Source: an uncultured Bacteroidia bacterium
GTDB lineage: Bacteria > Bacteroidota > Bacteroidia > Bacteroidales > Prolixibacteraceae
Direction of reading: 5' to 3'
Assembly (NCBI GenBank): GCA_903907075.1
Contig: CAIVMQ010000028.1
Coordinates: 1 to 50,011 of the forward strand
Length of the DNA: 50,011 bases
The position numbers were made by a program, and so were the translations under genes. A model generated the notes under the pieces. It was not told the DNA's origin. It made no database searches and was given only the letters and a program-made list of their open reading frames with translations. Positions 27,819 through 37,327 of this stretch are shown in pieces; within the stretch, counting starts at the first letter, position 1; every line of letters begins with the position of its first letter.

Positions 27819-28151
27819 TTACCAATAATCAGGATGAGATTTTTTTGCCGTTGCTGAGGCTGACGTGAAATATTTATCAAGATAAGTAAGTAAAAACTCG
27901 ATAAAATAGGCATGATATGCACTGTAAAGTGAAGATGTCATGCCTACATCTTTAGTTCCCAGAATACCTAAAAGTAACTCTCCTTCGCCAATTTCAGGAC
28001 GTAACCATGCTCTGTTAATCCATTTTTCAGGTGTAAGGGAAAAGTCGCCCGAGGAATCATAAGACCATAAGCCATTTTCATTTTCGTCAATTACCCGTTT
28101 AATTTCATTTAATAACCCTTCAGGATTTTCGGATTTAATAAGTAATGCCAT
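27819..28151 (-). CDS. Small cytoplasmic protein of unknown function
   Basis: 110 residues, no signal or membrane segment. The first half contains LLNEIKRVIDENENGLWSYD and a Trp-rich region (LTPEKWINRAWLRPEIG); the second half is a helix-rich part with several Tyr (YSAYHAYFIEFLLTYLDKYF). The codon use resembles its neighbours and it starts 19 bases after uppP in the same direction, so it is very likely a real, co-transcribed gene. I do not recognise a family. Confidence 0.7.
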   Translation of the reverse strand: MALLIKSENPEGLLNEIKRVIDENENGLWSYDSSGDFSLTPEKWINRAWLRPEIGEGELLLGILGTKDVGMTSSLYSAYHAYFIEFLLTYLDKYFTSASATAKKSHPDYW

Positions 28152-28170
28152 AATGTTTTACTTTTTTTAA

Positions 28171-28965
28171 TTAATTCATGGATAAGTCATAACCTAAATA
28201 GCTAAGGATAAGGATAAGCATACCTACTGCGATCCGGTAATATCCAAAAGCTTTAAACCCATGTTTCGTAAGAAAATTAATAAAGAATTTAATAGCCGCC
28301 ATGGCGACAAAAAATGCAACAATATTTCCAATCAATAAGGTGATTAAATTATCGGATAAGAAGGAGGCACTTTTAGGATCTAAAACTAATTTAAGTAACT
28401 TATAACCTGCTGCTGCTGCCATTGTTGGCACAGCTAGAAAAAAGGAGAATTCAGCAGCGTTTTTTCGCGTTAGCTTTGTTGTCATGCCTCCTACAATAGA
28501 AGCCATCGATCGCGAAACTCCAGGAATCATTGCAATACATTGAAAAAAACCAATTCGTAGCGCTTGCTTCCAGGTAATTGTTTGATCATCTTGTGGATGA
28601 TTAAACCATTGGTCAACAAATAACATAAACACACCACCAATGACTAACATTGAAGCTACAACATTTACATCTCCAAGCAAAAGATCAATCTTTTCACTCA
28701 ATAAAAATCCCAATATCAAAGCTGGAAGTACTGCAATAAATAATTTATAGTAAAAGTCCCAGCTTTGGAAAAAACGGGGCCAATAAAGGACAACTACCGA
28801 AAGTATGGCACCAAACTGAATGTTAACAGTGAAATCTTTTACAAAATCAGAATTTGGTATATTCAATAACTTTTCGGCAATAATCATATGGCCCGTTGAG
28901 GAAACAGGGAGAAATTCAGTGATGCCTTCAACTATGGCAATTATAATACCTTGTAAATTAGTCAT
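28171..28965 (-). CDS. uppP: Undecaprenyl-diphosphatase
   Basis: 264 residues, about seven or eight membrane segments. Both signature regions of the BacA/UppP family are present: [14 protein letters not shown] (13-26) and [14 protein letters not shown] (around 150), which together form the active site. It dephosphorylates undecaprenyl diphosphate to recycle the lipid carrier for wall and surface polysaccharide, and often lowers bacitracin sensitivity. A - strand promoter element lies 45 bases upstream. Followed by the small unknown gene at 27819. Confidence 0.95.
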   Translation of the reverse strand: MTNLQGIIIAIVEGITEFLPVSSTGHMIIAEKLLNIPNSDFVKDFTVNIQFGAILSVVVLYWPRFFQSWDFYYKLFIAVLPALILGFLLSEKIDLLLGDVNVVASMLVIGGVFMLFVDQWFNHPQDDQTITWKQALRIGFFQCIAMIPGVSRSMASIVGGMTTKLTRKNAAEFSFFLAVPTMAAAAGYKLLKLVLDPKSASFLSDNLITLLIGNIVAFFVAMAAIKFFINFLTKHGFKAFGYYRIAVGMLILILSYLGYDLSMN

Positions 28966-29009
28966 TTGTACTTTATTTCCGAATTAAAATTCATCCAATT
29001 ACTATGTTA

Positions 29010-29040
29010 CAAACTTAATAACCTTTTTGGCTCACTAAAA
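29010..29040 (-). promoter_or_regulatory. Probable promoter of uppP
   Basis: Read on the - strand, TAAGTTTG (29017-29010) is a perfect -7 box about 45 bases before the uppP start. At 19 bases upstream is TTTT (29040-29037) instead of TTTG, so the -33 element is imperfect. Confidence 0.5.
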
Positions 29041-29113
29041 TATAAGCCAAAGAGATATTTAATTTACATCAAATAACAGCAATTTGTTTTATTTTTAAAC
29101 GGGATTAATCAGC

Positions 29114-32044
29114 TTAGTAATTAAATATATCGTTAAGAGTTAATTCATTAACAGGACCAATTCCTTTTAGTTGTTCAAATTTCGCATCCTTTTTATTCCC
29201 GATAATGATGTAGGTATATTTTTTATCTTTTAGTCGTTGATCAAAAAATTGCTGGATATCTGTTATTGATACCTTCTTAGCTTCATCGTAGTAATCCTTT
29301 CGGATATCGTAATCAATACCTAGTTTTTTATCTTGAAGCCAGGTCCAGTAAATTGATGACTTTATAATCCGTTCTGATTGAATACTTTTTATTACGCTCT
29401 CCTTTGCTATCCCAAAGGCTTTTTCGTCGACAACCATTTTGGAGAGAAGCCCATTCATTGCACTAATCGCATCCATCATTTTATTTGACTGGGTATAAAC
29501 AACCCCATAAATATAGAAGGAGCTCTCTTTCTTTTGTGGTCGCAGGTAGTTGGCCCAGGCGGCATAGGCCAATGCCCTGGCTTCACGAATCTCCTGAAAT
29601 ACTACCGAGTTCATTGAGTTGCCATAGTATTCATTAAAAACGCGCGATCTAACTAATGTCTGGGTGTCGAATGGAATATCGCGTGATAGCATCACTACAT
29701 TAATTTGTGATTTATCATAGTCAACAAAGAAAACCTGATTTTTTTCTGTGCTTTTTTCTGTGAAGTTTTTCTCAGGAGGAATTGGTAATACACTCTGAGG
29801 GAGGATATGTTGCGCTTTGATCATCGCTAAGGCTTTAGAATTTTCAGTGGGGCCATAATAGAAGACGCGATGTGGATAGTTTGTAAAGTTATGGATTATA
29901 TCGGTTAGCTCTTTAGGATCAATAGATTTTAATGCTTCAGCTGACAATATATTTGTAAATGGTGATTCTTTTCCAAATTTGCCATATTCACGTAGGGCAT
30001 TTAAAATGGTCCCTTGACCTTTTTTCTGATCTTCACGCTCTTTTAACAACCCTTCAACCATTTTTTGATAGGCTTCAGCATCTGGCTTTGCGTTTGCAAG
30101 AAGTTGTTCCAGTAATTTGATACCTGCCACATTAGATTGATCTAAACCACTGATTGTAACATCTGATCTGTCCAGACCCACATTAACCCACAGCGATATT
30201 CCAAGTTTGTAAAGCTCTTTCTTAAACTCCTCAGCCGTATATTTATCAGTTCCAAGGAAAGGAAGGTATTTCACTGCCAGAGCAAGCTTAAGGTCATGGT
30301 TATTTCCGATATCGGCAGTATAGGTAAGAGAGAAAATATCGTTGGTGGTATTTTGAATATAATTAAAATTGATATTTTCGTTTAGTTTATCCTCTTTAAT
30401 GGAGTTTTTATAATTCACATATACAGGTTCAAGAGAACTTGTTTGCTGGTCCTTAATCGACTTGAGAAATGAAGATTGGTCAGCTCTGTTAATTGCTATT
30501 GGAGTAATTGCTGGTTTTTCAACCTTTACAAGGTTCGTAGCTACTCCGTTTCGTTTAAATACCGCAACATAGTTGTCTTTATAATTAGCTTTGGCAAATT
30601 CGACTAATTGAGCTTTCGTAATTTTGGCCAACTCACCATTAAACCTTAGTTCTGACTCCCATTCTGATTTTTCAACAAATGATACCAGCAGTGTAAAAGC
30701 ACGTTGGTTGCTCTCATTGCGCTTGGTCCACTCTAATTTAAGATTGTTAATAGAGGCTTGAAGCATATAATCTTCGAATTCTCCCCTTTTTACCTTCTCG
30801 ATTTCTTGAAGCAGAAGATCTTTGACCTCCTCAAGTTTCTGTCCTTGACGCGGTTTTCCAGAGAAAAGATGGTATCCATATTCTTTCTCAAAATTACTGG
30901 TACTACCTGCTTTGAGCACTTTCTGTTGCTGATTAAGATCAAGATCAATAAGACCGGCTACAGAATTAGTGAGGATATAATCAATCATAGTTACATAAGC
31001 ACGATCGGAAGTGTTGTATCCATTAAAACGATAGGCCAATTGAACCTGTTCGCCTTCCGGACCAACCACCTCTTTAATGACAGGTTTTAAGATAGCAGCC
31101 TCCTTGGGAAATTCAATCTTAGGTAACTCCCGTGACTCGAAGGAACCAAAATTATGATCAATAAGCTGTATCGTTTTCTCAGGGTCAATATCTCCACTAA
31201 GAACAAAAACCATATTATTGGGTACATACCACGTGTGGTAGAACTTCATAATATTTACCATCGAAGGGTTTTTAAGATGTTCCGGATATCCAATGATATC
31301 ACGACCTAATGGATTTGTTGGAAATAAGCCACTCATTATGGCATTATTCAAGCGCATCTCATCCATGTCCTGATACATATTAAACTCTTCATATACAGCT
31401 TCTAACTCAGTATGGAATAGTCGTAAGACCGGATTACGAAACCGCTCTGCCTCCATTTCTATCCACTTCTTTAGTTCATTTACCGGTACATCATTGAGAT
31501 ATGCTGTAGTCTCATAATTTGTAAAGGCATTGGTCCCCTTTGCCCCAATTAACGAACACATTTTATCAAACTCATTGGCAATAGCAAATTTTGAGGCTGC
31601 TTGAGAGATGCGGTCGATCTCTTTATAGATCTCCTTTTTCTTCGCTACTACTGGTTCGTCCTTGTACTGCTCGAAAAGATTAGAGATGGAGTCTAGTAAC
31701 ACTTTTTCAGCACTCCAATTTGTGGTTCCATATTTATCAGTCCCTTTAAACATCATATGCTCAAGATAATGAGCTAATCCTGTTGTCTGTGCAGGATCAT
31801 TGACCGATCCTGCTCTTACACCAATTAGTCCTGTGGCTCGGGGTTCGTCCTTATTTTGAGAGAGATAAACTGTAAAGCCGTTTTTTAGCGTGTATATCCG
31901 TGTCTTTAAAGGGTCATTCGTAACTTGAGAATAAGAATAACCATTCTTATCGGTTTTTAATTCCTTCTTGAAAGTTTCATGGGTGCATGAACTTGCCAAA
32001 ACGACGATCATTATGGCAAATACTAAAAGACTCTGGATTTTCAT
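29114..32044 (-). CDS. M16 (pitrilysin/insulinase) family metallopeptidase lipoprotein
   Basis: 976 residues. Lipoprotein signal with lipobox ASSC (C20). The first M16 domain holds the inverted zinc motif HYLEH (H92, E95, H96) within GLAHYLEHMMFKGT, and ELEAVYEEF further on supplies the third ligand. A second, inactive M16 domain follows (about 260-450), then a second M16 pair (about 520-960) with YAAWANYLRPQKKESSFYIYG. Four-domain single-chain layout, as in pitrilysins. Known: these enzymes form a closed chamber and degrade short peptides; periplasmic lipoprotein forms are common in Bacteroidota. It stands alone on the - strand with 148 bases before uppP. Confidence 0.93.
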   Translation of the reverse strand: MKIQSLLVFAIMIVVLASSCTHETFKKELKTDKNGYSYSQVTNDPLKTRIYTLKNGFTVYLSQNKDEPRATGLIGVRAGSVNDPAQTTGLAHYLEHMMFKGTDKYGTTNWSAEKVLLDSISNLFEQYKDEPVVAKKKEIYKEIDRISQAASKFAIANEFDKMCSLIGAKGTNAFTNYETTAYLNDVPVNELKKWIEMEAERFRNPVLRLFHTELEAVYEEFNMYQDMDEMRLNNAIMSGLFPTNPLGRDIIGYPEHLKNPSMVNIMKFYHTWYVPNNMVFVLSGDIDPEKTIQLIDHNFGSFESRELPKIEFPKEAAILKPVIKEVVGPEGEQVQLAYRFNGYNTSDRAYVTMIDYILTNSVAGLIDLDLNQQQKVLKAGSTSNFEKEYGYHLFSGKPRQGQKLEEVKDLLLQEIEKVKRGEFEDYMLQASINNLKLEWTKRNESNQRAFTLLVSFVEKSEWESELRFNGELAKITKAQLVEFAKANYKDNYVAVFKRNGVATNLVKVEKPAITPIAINRADQSSFLKSIKDQQTSSLEPVYVNYKNSIKEDKLNENINFNYIQNTTNDIFSLTYTADIGNNHDLKLALAVKYLPFLGTDKYTAEEFKKELYKLGISLWVNVGLDRSDVTISGLDQSNVAGIKLLEQLLANAKPDAEAYQKMVEGLLKEREDQKKGQGTILNALREYGKFGKESPFTNILSAEALKSIDPKELTDIIHNFTNYPHRVFYYGPTENSKALAMIKAQHILPQSVLPIPPEKNFTEKSTEKNQVFFVDYDKSQINVVMLSRDIPFDTQTLVRSRVFNEYYGNSMNSVVFQEIREARALAYAAWANYLRPQKKESSFYIYGVVYTQSNKMMDAISAMNGLLSKMVVDEKAFGIAKESVIKSIQSERIIKSSIYWTWLQDKKLGIDYDIRKDYYDEAKKVSITDIQQFFDQRLKDKKYTYIIIGNKKDAKFEQLKGIGPVNELTLNDIFNY

Positions 32045-32126
32045 ATTAAAATAATTTTAATTTAATTTCTTACTTAAATTTAGAGAACTCTAAAATTAGT
32101 TTTTTGTTGTGAATTAATACTATAAT

Positions 32127-32157
32127 GCCTAAAATCTTATAATCTAAAATTTTAGGC
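32127..32157. repeat. Inverted repeat in the gap between the M16 gene and tRNA-Ser
   Basis: GCCTAAAAT (32127-32135) and ATTTTAGGC (32149-32157) are perfect 9-base arms around 13 bases. No U-run follows on either strand, so an ordinary terminator is unlikely. It could be an operator or hairpin in the leader of the M16 gene. The rest of 32045-32338 shows no gene. Confidence 0.35.
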
Positions 32158-32255
32158 GTTGTTCGATCTTTTCGGAAAGTGCTCTTCCGGGAAAATATAG
32201 AAGTAAGTATATCCGTAATTCATCGGTGTTAATTTCCAGATGTGTTTTTATACTA

Positions 32256-32291
32256 TTGGCACCTACATACTGAAAAATTCTTCTACTTTTG
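32256..32291 (+). promoter_or_regulatory. Probable promoter of the tRNA-Ser gene
   Basis: TACTTTTG (32284-32291) is a perfect -7 box 47 bases before the tRNA. The nearest TTG (32256-32258) is 25 bases upstream, longer than the usual 19-22, so the -33 part is uncertain. Confidence 0.5.
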
Positions 32292-32338
32292 TGCCACGAA
32301 TAAAATGACGGGTTTGCCAAAGCCTATCGCAAGACCAA

Positions 32339-32426
32339 GGAGAGATGTCCGAGTGGTCGAAGGAGCACGCCTGGAAAGTGTGTGTACTCCAAAAGGGTAC
32401 CGTGGGTTCGAATCCCACTCTCTCCG
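32339..32426 (+). tRNA. tRNA-Ser (anticodon GGA)
   Basis: 88 bases fold as a class II tRNA. The acceptor GGAGAGA pairs with TCTCTCC (32419-32425), with discriminator G at 32426. The anticodon stem CACGC/GTGTG encloses the loop CTGGAAA with anticodon GGA at 32373-32375. A long variable arm and a T arm GTGGG-TTCGAAT-CCCAC follow. CCA is not encoded. Reads UCC and UCU codons. Short reading frames crossing it are spurious. Confidence 0.97.
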
Positions 32427-32431
32427 CTGAT

Positions 32432-32469
32432 AATAAGGCTATTGGATTTTTTCAGTAGCCTTATTTATT
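32432..32469 (+). terminator. Terminator after tRNA-Ser
   Basis: AATAAGGCTATTG (32432-32444) pairs with CAGTAGCCTTATT (32453-32465) with one mismatch (or wobble) around an 8-base loop. It is followed by TATTT. It begins 6 bases after the tRNA end. Confidence 0.7.
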
Positions 32470-32502
32470 TCAGAAATAACTGTTTTGGAATAATTTATAA
32501 CC

Positions 32503-33462
32503 ATGAATCGAAAGATTTTAACAGGATATCTTTACATTATCTTGGCTACTGTTGCCTTTAGTAATGTATATGTTTTTAGTAAAGCCGCACTGAATGAAAT
32601 TTCATTGCCCCTATTTCTATTTTTGATCTGTTTAATTGGATTTGTTTTTAACCTTTTCATACTCATTAAAAGCGGCGGGATTAAAAAAATCCGCACTCTA
32701 CCGCAAAAGATGTATTGGATCTTTCCGACCTTGGGCCTTTTAGAGATATTGGCTGTTTTTGCATTTTATGCTGGCGTTAATGCTATTGCTGAACCTGCTG
32801 TAAATGGATTTTTAGGAAACCTATTTCCTTTATTTACAACAATCTTAGGAATTATTTTTTTAAGCGAGCGCTTTTCCAGGATTGAATCGATTGGTATCGT
32901 GATCGTATTTTGTGGCGCATTACTAACCAGTTACTCGGGAAATATCTCTTTTGAAAATTTCTTTATACCCGGAGTTGGTTTTGTTGCCTTAAATTGCCTT
33001 GCTGCTGCTATAGCAACCGTAATTGTGCGCGCCAAAGTGAACAATCTCACCCCCGAAATTCTGAGCTTTAACAGGATATTTTGGCTGTTGTTGTTTTTTT
33101 CTTGCTGGATACTATTTGCCCAGACACCTTTTATCGTTACTTCTAAAGGGCTATGGAATACTTTTGTGGCTGCAATTCTTGATCCAGTTCTTGCCATATT
33201 ATTGGTTTACAAGGCTTACCGTTATATTGAAGCTTCGCGGGGCACTATTATCCAATCGGCAAAGGGAATCCTGATAATTCCAATTGCGTTTCTTTTTTTT
33301 GGAACCCTGCCCATGCTTCATCAATTGTTTGGTGGCATTCTAACAATGATTGGGGTAGTCATTATTGGAATAGGACAGTCAGTTATTAATGCAAGAAAGT
33401 GGAGCAACCGAAATAACAGTTTAACTGGCGATGTTGCCGCTGAAAGTGGAGAAGTGATTTAA
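32503..33462 (+). CDS. EamA/DMT-superfamily transporter
   Basis: 319 residues with about ten membrane helices in two EamA repeats (about 5-145 and 160-295). Landmarks are LATVAFSNVYVFSKAAL at the start, EPAVNGFLGNLFPLFTTILGIIFLSERFS at the end of repeat one (given in part: LGIIFLSERFS), and GGILTMIGVVIIGIGQ at the end of repeat two. Members export or import amino acids, purines or other metabolites; the substrate cannot be predicted. It converges with the methyltransferase gene, with 16 bases between the stops. Confidence 0.85.
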   Translation: MNRKILTGYLYIILATVAFSNVYVFSKAALNEISLPLFLFLICLIGFVFNLFILIKSGGIKKIRTLPQKMYWIFPTLGLLEILAVFAFYAGVNAIAEPAVNGFLGNLFPLFTTILGIIFLSERFSRIESIGIVIVFCGALLTSYSGNISFENFFIPGVGFVALNCLAAAIATVIVRAKVNNLTPEILSFNRIFWLLLFFSCWILFAQTPFIVTSKGLWNTFVAAILDPVLAILLVYKAYRYIEASRGTIIQSAKGILIIPIAFLFFGTLPMLHQLFGGILTMIGVVIIGIGQSVINARKWSNRNNSLTGDVAAESGEVI

Positions 33463-33478
33463 GTTGCTGTAATTTAAA

Positions 33479-34876
33479 TTAAAGTGGAAATTTTTCAGTT
33501 TCCTTTTGAAGGCTTTCTCCTCGGTATTCTGAAATTGACATTCTGATGCGCCACTCTTTAGGAAATGCACTGTTATACCTATTGCCGAGATTCTTTACCC
33601 ATCCTAATGCGATATTTCTGTATGTGATAAGATTCCAACCTTTATTTGTTGAAATCGGTGATATCTCATCTCGCTTTAAATAGGTTAGCGCCTGTTCTAG
33701 ATCAAGTTTAATCTCAGAAAAAGCTCCTCGGTTAAGAATATTCGACAATGCAAGCTCATGGGCAGGTAAGAGATCTTTTTGCTTGATCTCTCCAACTTTG
33801 ATGCCAGCGTGAACGATTCGAAGATTATTCTTAATGTGTAATAATTCATTGATACCATTCACAGGAAAGGCGAGAAGTGAATCTTCAAATTTTAATATTT
33901 CAAGATTCTGATCATTAATTAACTTGTGCCCCATCTCTTTTTCAACTTTAGTAGCCCAAAGTGGATTATCTTTTATTTTACGGCTTGTTGCAGCTTCTTT
34001 ATCCCCAGATTTTCGAACCACAGCCATAAAGAACCCTTCCCCGAATACTTTATGTGGATAAAAACGATAACAAGGAAAATTTCCTGCCTGGGTTTGTGTT
34101 ACTCCCCATTCAGGCAATATTTCTAGTTCAACAGGGATGATATCGGCAAAATCATTAAGCCATTCGATATTTTTCTCGTTTTCTTCGGGATTAAACGTGC
34201 AGGTGCTATAGATTAATATTCCACCTTCTTTAAGTGATGGCCAAACATCAGCAAGGATACGCTGTTGCCTTTTGGTACATAATTGTGCATTCTCAGGCGA
34301 CCACTCTTGCATAGCACCTGGATCACGTCTAAATAAACCTTCTCCGGAACATGGGGCATCAATAACTATAATGTCAAAAAAATGGGGTAAACGTTGAAAA
34401 TCGTATGGGTCATTATTGGTCACTATAACTGATGAATCTCCCCATTTTTTGAGATTTTCAGATAATATCTGACTGCGTGATCTTATTACATCATTACTCA
34501 CTAATAAACTATTTTCTGGAAGTAACGACGATAGATGGGTTGATTTGCCCCCTGGTGAAGCGCATAAATCTAGAACCTTAATACCACCTTTGAGATTCAG
34601 TTGATTGATAGCTTGTTCTAAAAACATAGAGCTGCACTCCTGGACATAATAGACACCCGAATGGATAAAAGGATCAAGAGTAAAGAGTGGTCTTTGAGGC
34701 AGGAAAAAGCCAGTATCGCAAAATGGGACTTTTGCTAATCGATTTTTTTCTGAATATTTTGAACTGTTTATTCTAATGGTAGTGACAATATCCTGATCAA
34801 AAGAGTGTTCAAATTTAGCATATTCCTCTCCTAGGATAGCCTTCATTCGAGCGGAAAATATTTCGGGCAAGTTCAT
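33479..34876 (-). CDS. rRNA (cytosine-5) methyltransferase of the NOL1/NOP2/Sun family (RsmF-like)
   Basis: 465 residues. An N-terminal RNA-binding part (1-95) is followed by a Rossmann methyltransferase core: SAM motif VLDLCASPGGKSTH (101-114), IDAPCSGEGLFRRDP with catalytic-release Cys C176, and YSTCTFNPEENE with nucleophile C226. The C-terminal 150 residues form the PUA-like extension of the RsmF/YebU subgroup (RIVHAGIKVGEIK). Known: RsmF makes m5C in 16S rRNA (position 1407 in E. coli); the exact site here is inferred only from the layout. Confidence 0.9.
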   Translation of the reverse strand: MNLPEIFSARMKAILGEEYAKFEHSFDQDIVTTIRINSSKYSEKNRLAKVPFCDTGFFLPQRPLFTLDPFIHSGVYYVQECSSMFLEQAINQLNLKGGIKVLDLCASPGGKSTHLSSLLPENSLLVSNDVIRSRSQILSENLKKWGDSSVIVTNNDPYDFQRLPHFFDIIVIDAPCSGEGLFRRDPGAMQEWSPENAQLCTKRQQRILADVWPSLKEGGILIYSTCTFNPEENEKNIEWLNDFADIIPVELEILPEWGVTQTQAGNFPCYRFYPHKVFGEGFFMAVVRKSGDKEAATSRKIKDNPLWATKVEKEMGHKLINDQNLEILKFEDSLLAFPVNGINELLHIKNNLRIVHAGIKVGEIKQKDLLPAHELALSNILNRGAFSEIKLDLEQALTYLKRDEISPISTNKGWNLITYRNIALGWVKNLGNRYNSAFPKEWRIRMSISEYRGESLQKETEKFPL

Positions 34877-35022
34877 TATTAAATTTTATTCATCGAATTT
34901 CAAAATTAGACTTTTTCACCGTCAATCTTAATTTAACTTTTAAAATAGGTCAACTATCTGCTTTTTTATTAAAAATAGTTTAATATTTCGCTAGTTTTAT
35001 CTCCAAATTAGGGCATTATAGT

Positions 35023-35030
35023 TATTTTTG
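35023..35030 (+). promoter_or_regulatory. Promoter -7 element for the repeat/GH16-like gene
   Basis: TATTTTTG matches TAnnTTTG exactly, 26 bases before the start codon at 35057. No TTG lies 19-22 bases upstream; TTTT at 34995-34998 is the closest match, at 24 bases. Confidence 0.45.
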
Positions 35031-35056
35031 TATGGTGCAGATTAAAAATATATTAT

Positions 35057-36841
35057 ATGTCATTATCTTTTCAGTTACGCTATTTTCTTGGATTAATTCC
35101 TAAGGCTCATGTCATTGACACTGCTTGGACCCAACTTTTTGAAATGCGTGATGAGTTAGTCCGGATAGAAGCATCACAAGAACTTGCACGATATCGTGAG
35201 CTAAAATTACAAGTTCAATCTGATGATTTTCAACGCAACAAACTTGAGATCATTAACCTTCGCTTTAAAGATAGTGATCAATTTCATTTATTAAATGAAT
35301 TGGTGACTTTGGAAAAATTAAAGCCAATTAGGGATTATTTTAAATTTTCGGACTCTATAATTTGTCAAAAGGTTAATTCCATCTCTGAGAGTAATGAACT
35401 TGCAAGGTTCTATGAATTGGAGAAGTTTGTTACTGACCCTTCCTTTATGCAACGCAGAAAAGAGACTCTTGCCCTGCGCTATAAAGGTTCACCAGAGTAT
35501 AAGCTGAGAGAACAATTGCAGTCGCTTCAGAAAAATTCTCGTTTAAAAAAATATTATTTAACGCTTGAATCTGATGAATATCACCAATTTCTTAAGCTAG
35601 ATGAGGCACACAAAGGTGATCCGTTAAATCTTGAACAGGAAGATTTAAAGGTTGAAAGCTACCGCCATTTTTTGAAATCATCGGCTTATAAAAACTTGCT
35701 AATTGTTGAACAGAACGAGTGGCAGTTAAAATTCGAACAGTTAAAATTCGAAATTTCGACACCAATATTCTTAGAACGTGAAGCCTTCTTAATTAATCGT
35801 GATCGGTATTCTTTAAGTGCGGATTTCCCTATTTACGCCGAATATACTGAACTTGCTAAATCTTCAGATATTCAGTTTTACCTAAAGTGTGTAAATTCTT
35901 CAAGTTATGCTAATTATAAGGAGATAAATGGTTCGGCTGCACTGGAACGACTGCTTGAATTGCGAATAGTGGTTCAAGATGCCGATTTTATCAAACAAGT
36001 TGATTATTTAAAAAATAAAAACAGGTTTGAACTTACCCCTGAATTTGAATTGGAACGAACTCTTTTTGAATTAGAAAAGAGTGAATTAATCACTACCTAT
36101 CACAATCTAAAAAAACGAACAGAACTCTCCTTCTTTGATCAATGGGAGATTGTCGTGGATGAAAATTTTTTAAATCCAAAACTTTCTACCTCACTCTGGG
36201 AGGCTGAAAATTATTGGGGATCAAAAATTGCCGGATTTAGTTTTTCGCAGGCGACTGAATTACAAGCTTATCAAGGGGATAAAAATATTGAAATCAATAA
36301 TCAAGTCCTCTCTATCGTTACTAGAGCAGAAAAGACAGCCGGAAAAATATGGGATCCTTCTATTGGCTTGATTCCTAGGAATTTCGAATATAGCTCTGCG
36401 GTTTTAAATACCGGTAATGGTTTTAAATTTACAGAAGGTGTTATTGAGGCAAAAGTTAAATTTAGAGCTGATAAGGCTTTAACTAGCGCTTTTTCTCTTA
36501 CTGGCAGTACTCCTTTTCCTCAAATTGATGTCTTTCGAAGTGGCCCTGGGAAAGTGGGATTGGGAATAATTGATAAGCCAGGAAATGGGGGAGTGAAAAA
36601 TTTAATCCAGATCAGAGGTTTGAATTTTACTGATTTTCATGTGTTCAGACTAGAAGTGTTAGGAGAACAAGTGGTTTGGAAAATTAATAATCATGAGGTT
36701 CATCGTGACCAACTACCTCAGAATATGGGAGAACTTTTCCTTAATTTTATTGGAAGTATTCATAAACCACTAAATGACGATTCTCTTCCTCATCATTTCG
36801 AGATCGATTGGGTGCGCTGTTTGAAAAGAAAAACTGTTTAG
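35057..36841 (+). CDS. Cytoplasmic protein with degenerate 60-residue repeats and an inactivated GH16-like domain
   Basis: 594 residues, no signal peptide or membrane segment. Residues 39-352 are built from units of about 60 residues. Three clear copies (39-98, 111-170, 292-352) share the pattern E-x-x-R-[YFL]-x-E-L, then V-x-D-x-x-F, then RF/RY, then EF or EY with a Leu-rich helix ending in a Tyr. Two further, weaker copies lie between. Residues 365-590 resemble a GH16 beta-jelly roll: GVIEAKVKFR, FTDFHVFRLEVLGEQVVWKI with NHEVHR after it, and a final FEIDWVRCLKR. The GH16 active-site motif ExDxxE reads Q489-I-D491-V-F-R494, so both catalytic Glu are lost. Inference: a binding or scaffold protein, not an enzyme. 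The repeat family is unknown to me. Confidence 0.8.
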   Translation: MSLSFQLRYFLGLIPKAHVIDTAWTQLFEMRDELVRIEASQELARYRELKLQVQSDDFQRNKLEIINLRFKDSDQFHLLNELVTLEKLKPIRDYFKFSDSIICQKVNSISESNELARFYELEKFVTDPSFMQRRKETLALRYKGSPEYKLREQLQSLQKNSRLKKYYLTLESDEYHQFLKLDEAHKGDPLNLEQEDLKVESYRHFLKSSAYKNLLIVEQNEWQLKFEQLKFEISTPIFLEREAFLINRDRYSLSADFPIYAEYTELAKSSDIQFYLKCVNSSSYANYKEINGSAALERLLELRIVVQDADFIKQVDYLKNKNRFELTPEFELERTLFELEKSELITTYHNLKKRTELSFFDQWEIVVDENFLNPKLSTSLWEAENYWGSKIAGFSFSQATELQAYQGDKNIEINNQVLSIVTRAEKTAGKIWDPSIGLIPRNFEYSSAVLNTGNGFKFTEGVIEAKVKFRADKALTSAFSLTGSTPFPQIDVFRSGPGKVGLGIIDKPGNGGVKNLIQIRGLNFTDFHVFRLEVLGEQVVWKINNHEVHRDQLPQNMGELFLNFIGSIHKPLNDDSLPHHFEIDWVRCLKRKTV

Positions 36842-36862
36842 ATTTAAGCCATTTATTTTATT

Positions 36863-37327
36863 CTAGTCTGCGAGTTCAAAGATCGCTTCAATTTCGACTG
36901 GTACATTTTCTGGTAGACTTCCTACGCCAAATGCACTTCGAACGCCTATGCCTTGTTCACGACCAAATATTTCTACAAAAAGCTCACTGCATCCATTGAT
37001 AATATAAGGCTGTTTCTCAAAATCAGTCGTTGCATTTACCATCCCAAATACCTTAATCACCCGCTTTATTCGGTTAAGAGACCCAAGATTTGCAATTAGA
37101 GTTGATATTATCGTAAGCCCCACTTGCCTTGCAGCCAGCTTGCCTTCTTCCTGGTCCATATCCTTACCAATCTTTCCGCGTTGCAGTGTGCCATCACTAT
37201 TTATTGGTAAATGACCTGAAATATAAATATGATTACCGTCTATCAGAAATGGGGTATAAACGCCCAATGATTTTGGTGCTGGAGGTAACTCTAGGTTTAA
37301 TACGGTGAATCTTGTTTGATGCTCCAT
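36863..37327 (-). CDS. RidA/YjgF/YER057c/UK114 family protein
   Basis: 154 residues, a single chorismate-mutase-like fold that forms trimers in the family. Seen: LIDGNHIYISGHLPINSDG, QVGLTIISTLIANLGSLNRIKRVIKV and GVRSAFGVGSLPENVPVEIEAIFEL. The Arg in VRSAFG occupies the place of the RidA active-site Arg, so deaminase activity on enamine/imine intermediates is possible. It belongs to the longer (about 150-residue) Rid subgroup, not to classical 128-residue RidA. Convergent with the previous gene, 21 bases apart. Confidence 0.87.
   Translation of the reverse strand: MEHQTRFTVLNLELPPAPKSLGVYTPFLIDGNHIYISGHLPINSDGTLQRGKIGKDMDQEEGKLAARQVGLTIISTLIANLGSLNRIKRVIKVFGMVNATTDFEKQPYIINGCSELFVEIFGREQGIGVRSAFGVGSLPENVPVEIEAIFELAD

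Noticed and set aside
32242-32430. 62-codon open frame across the tRNA-Ser gene
   Set aside because: It covers the whole tRNA, and its translated tail (RGFESHSLR) is the usual by-product of a tRNA T arm; no start or family support.
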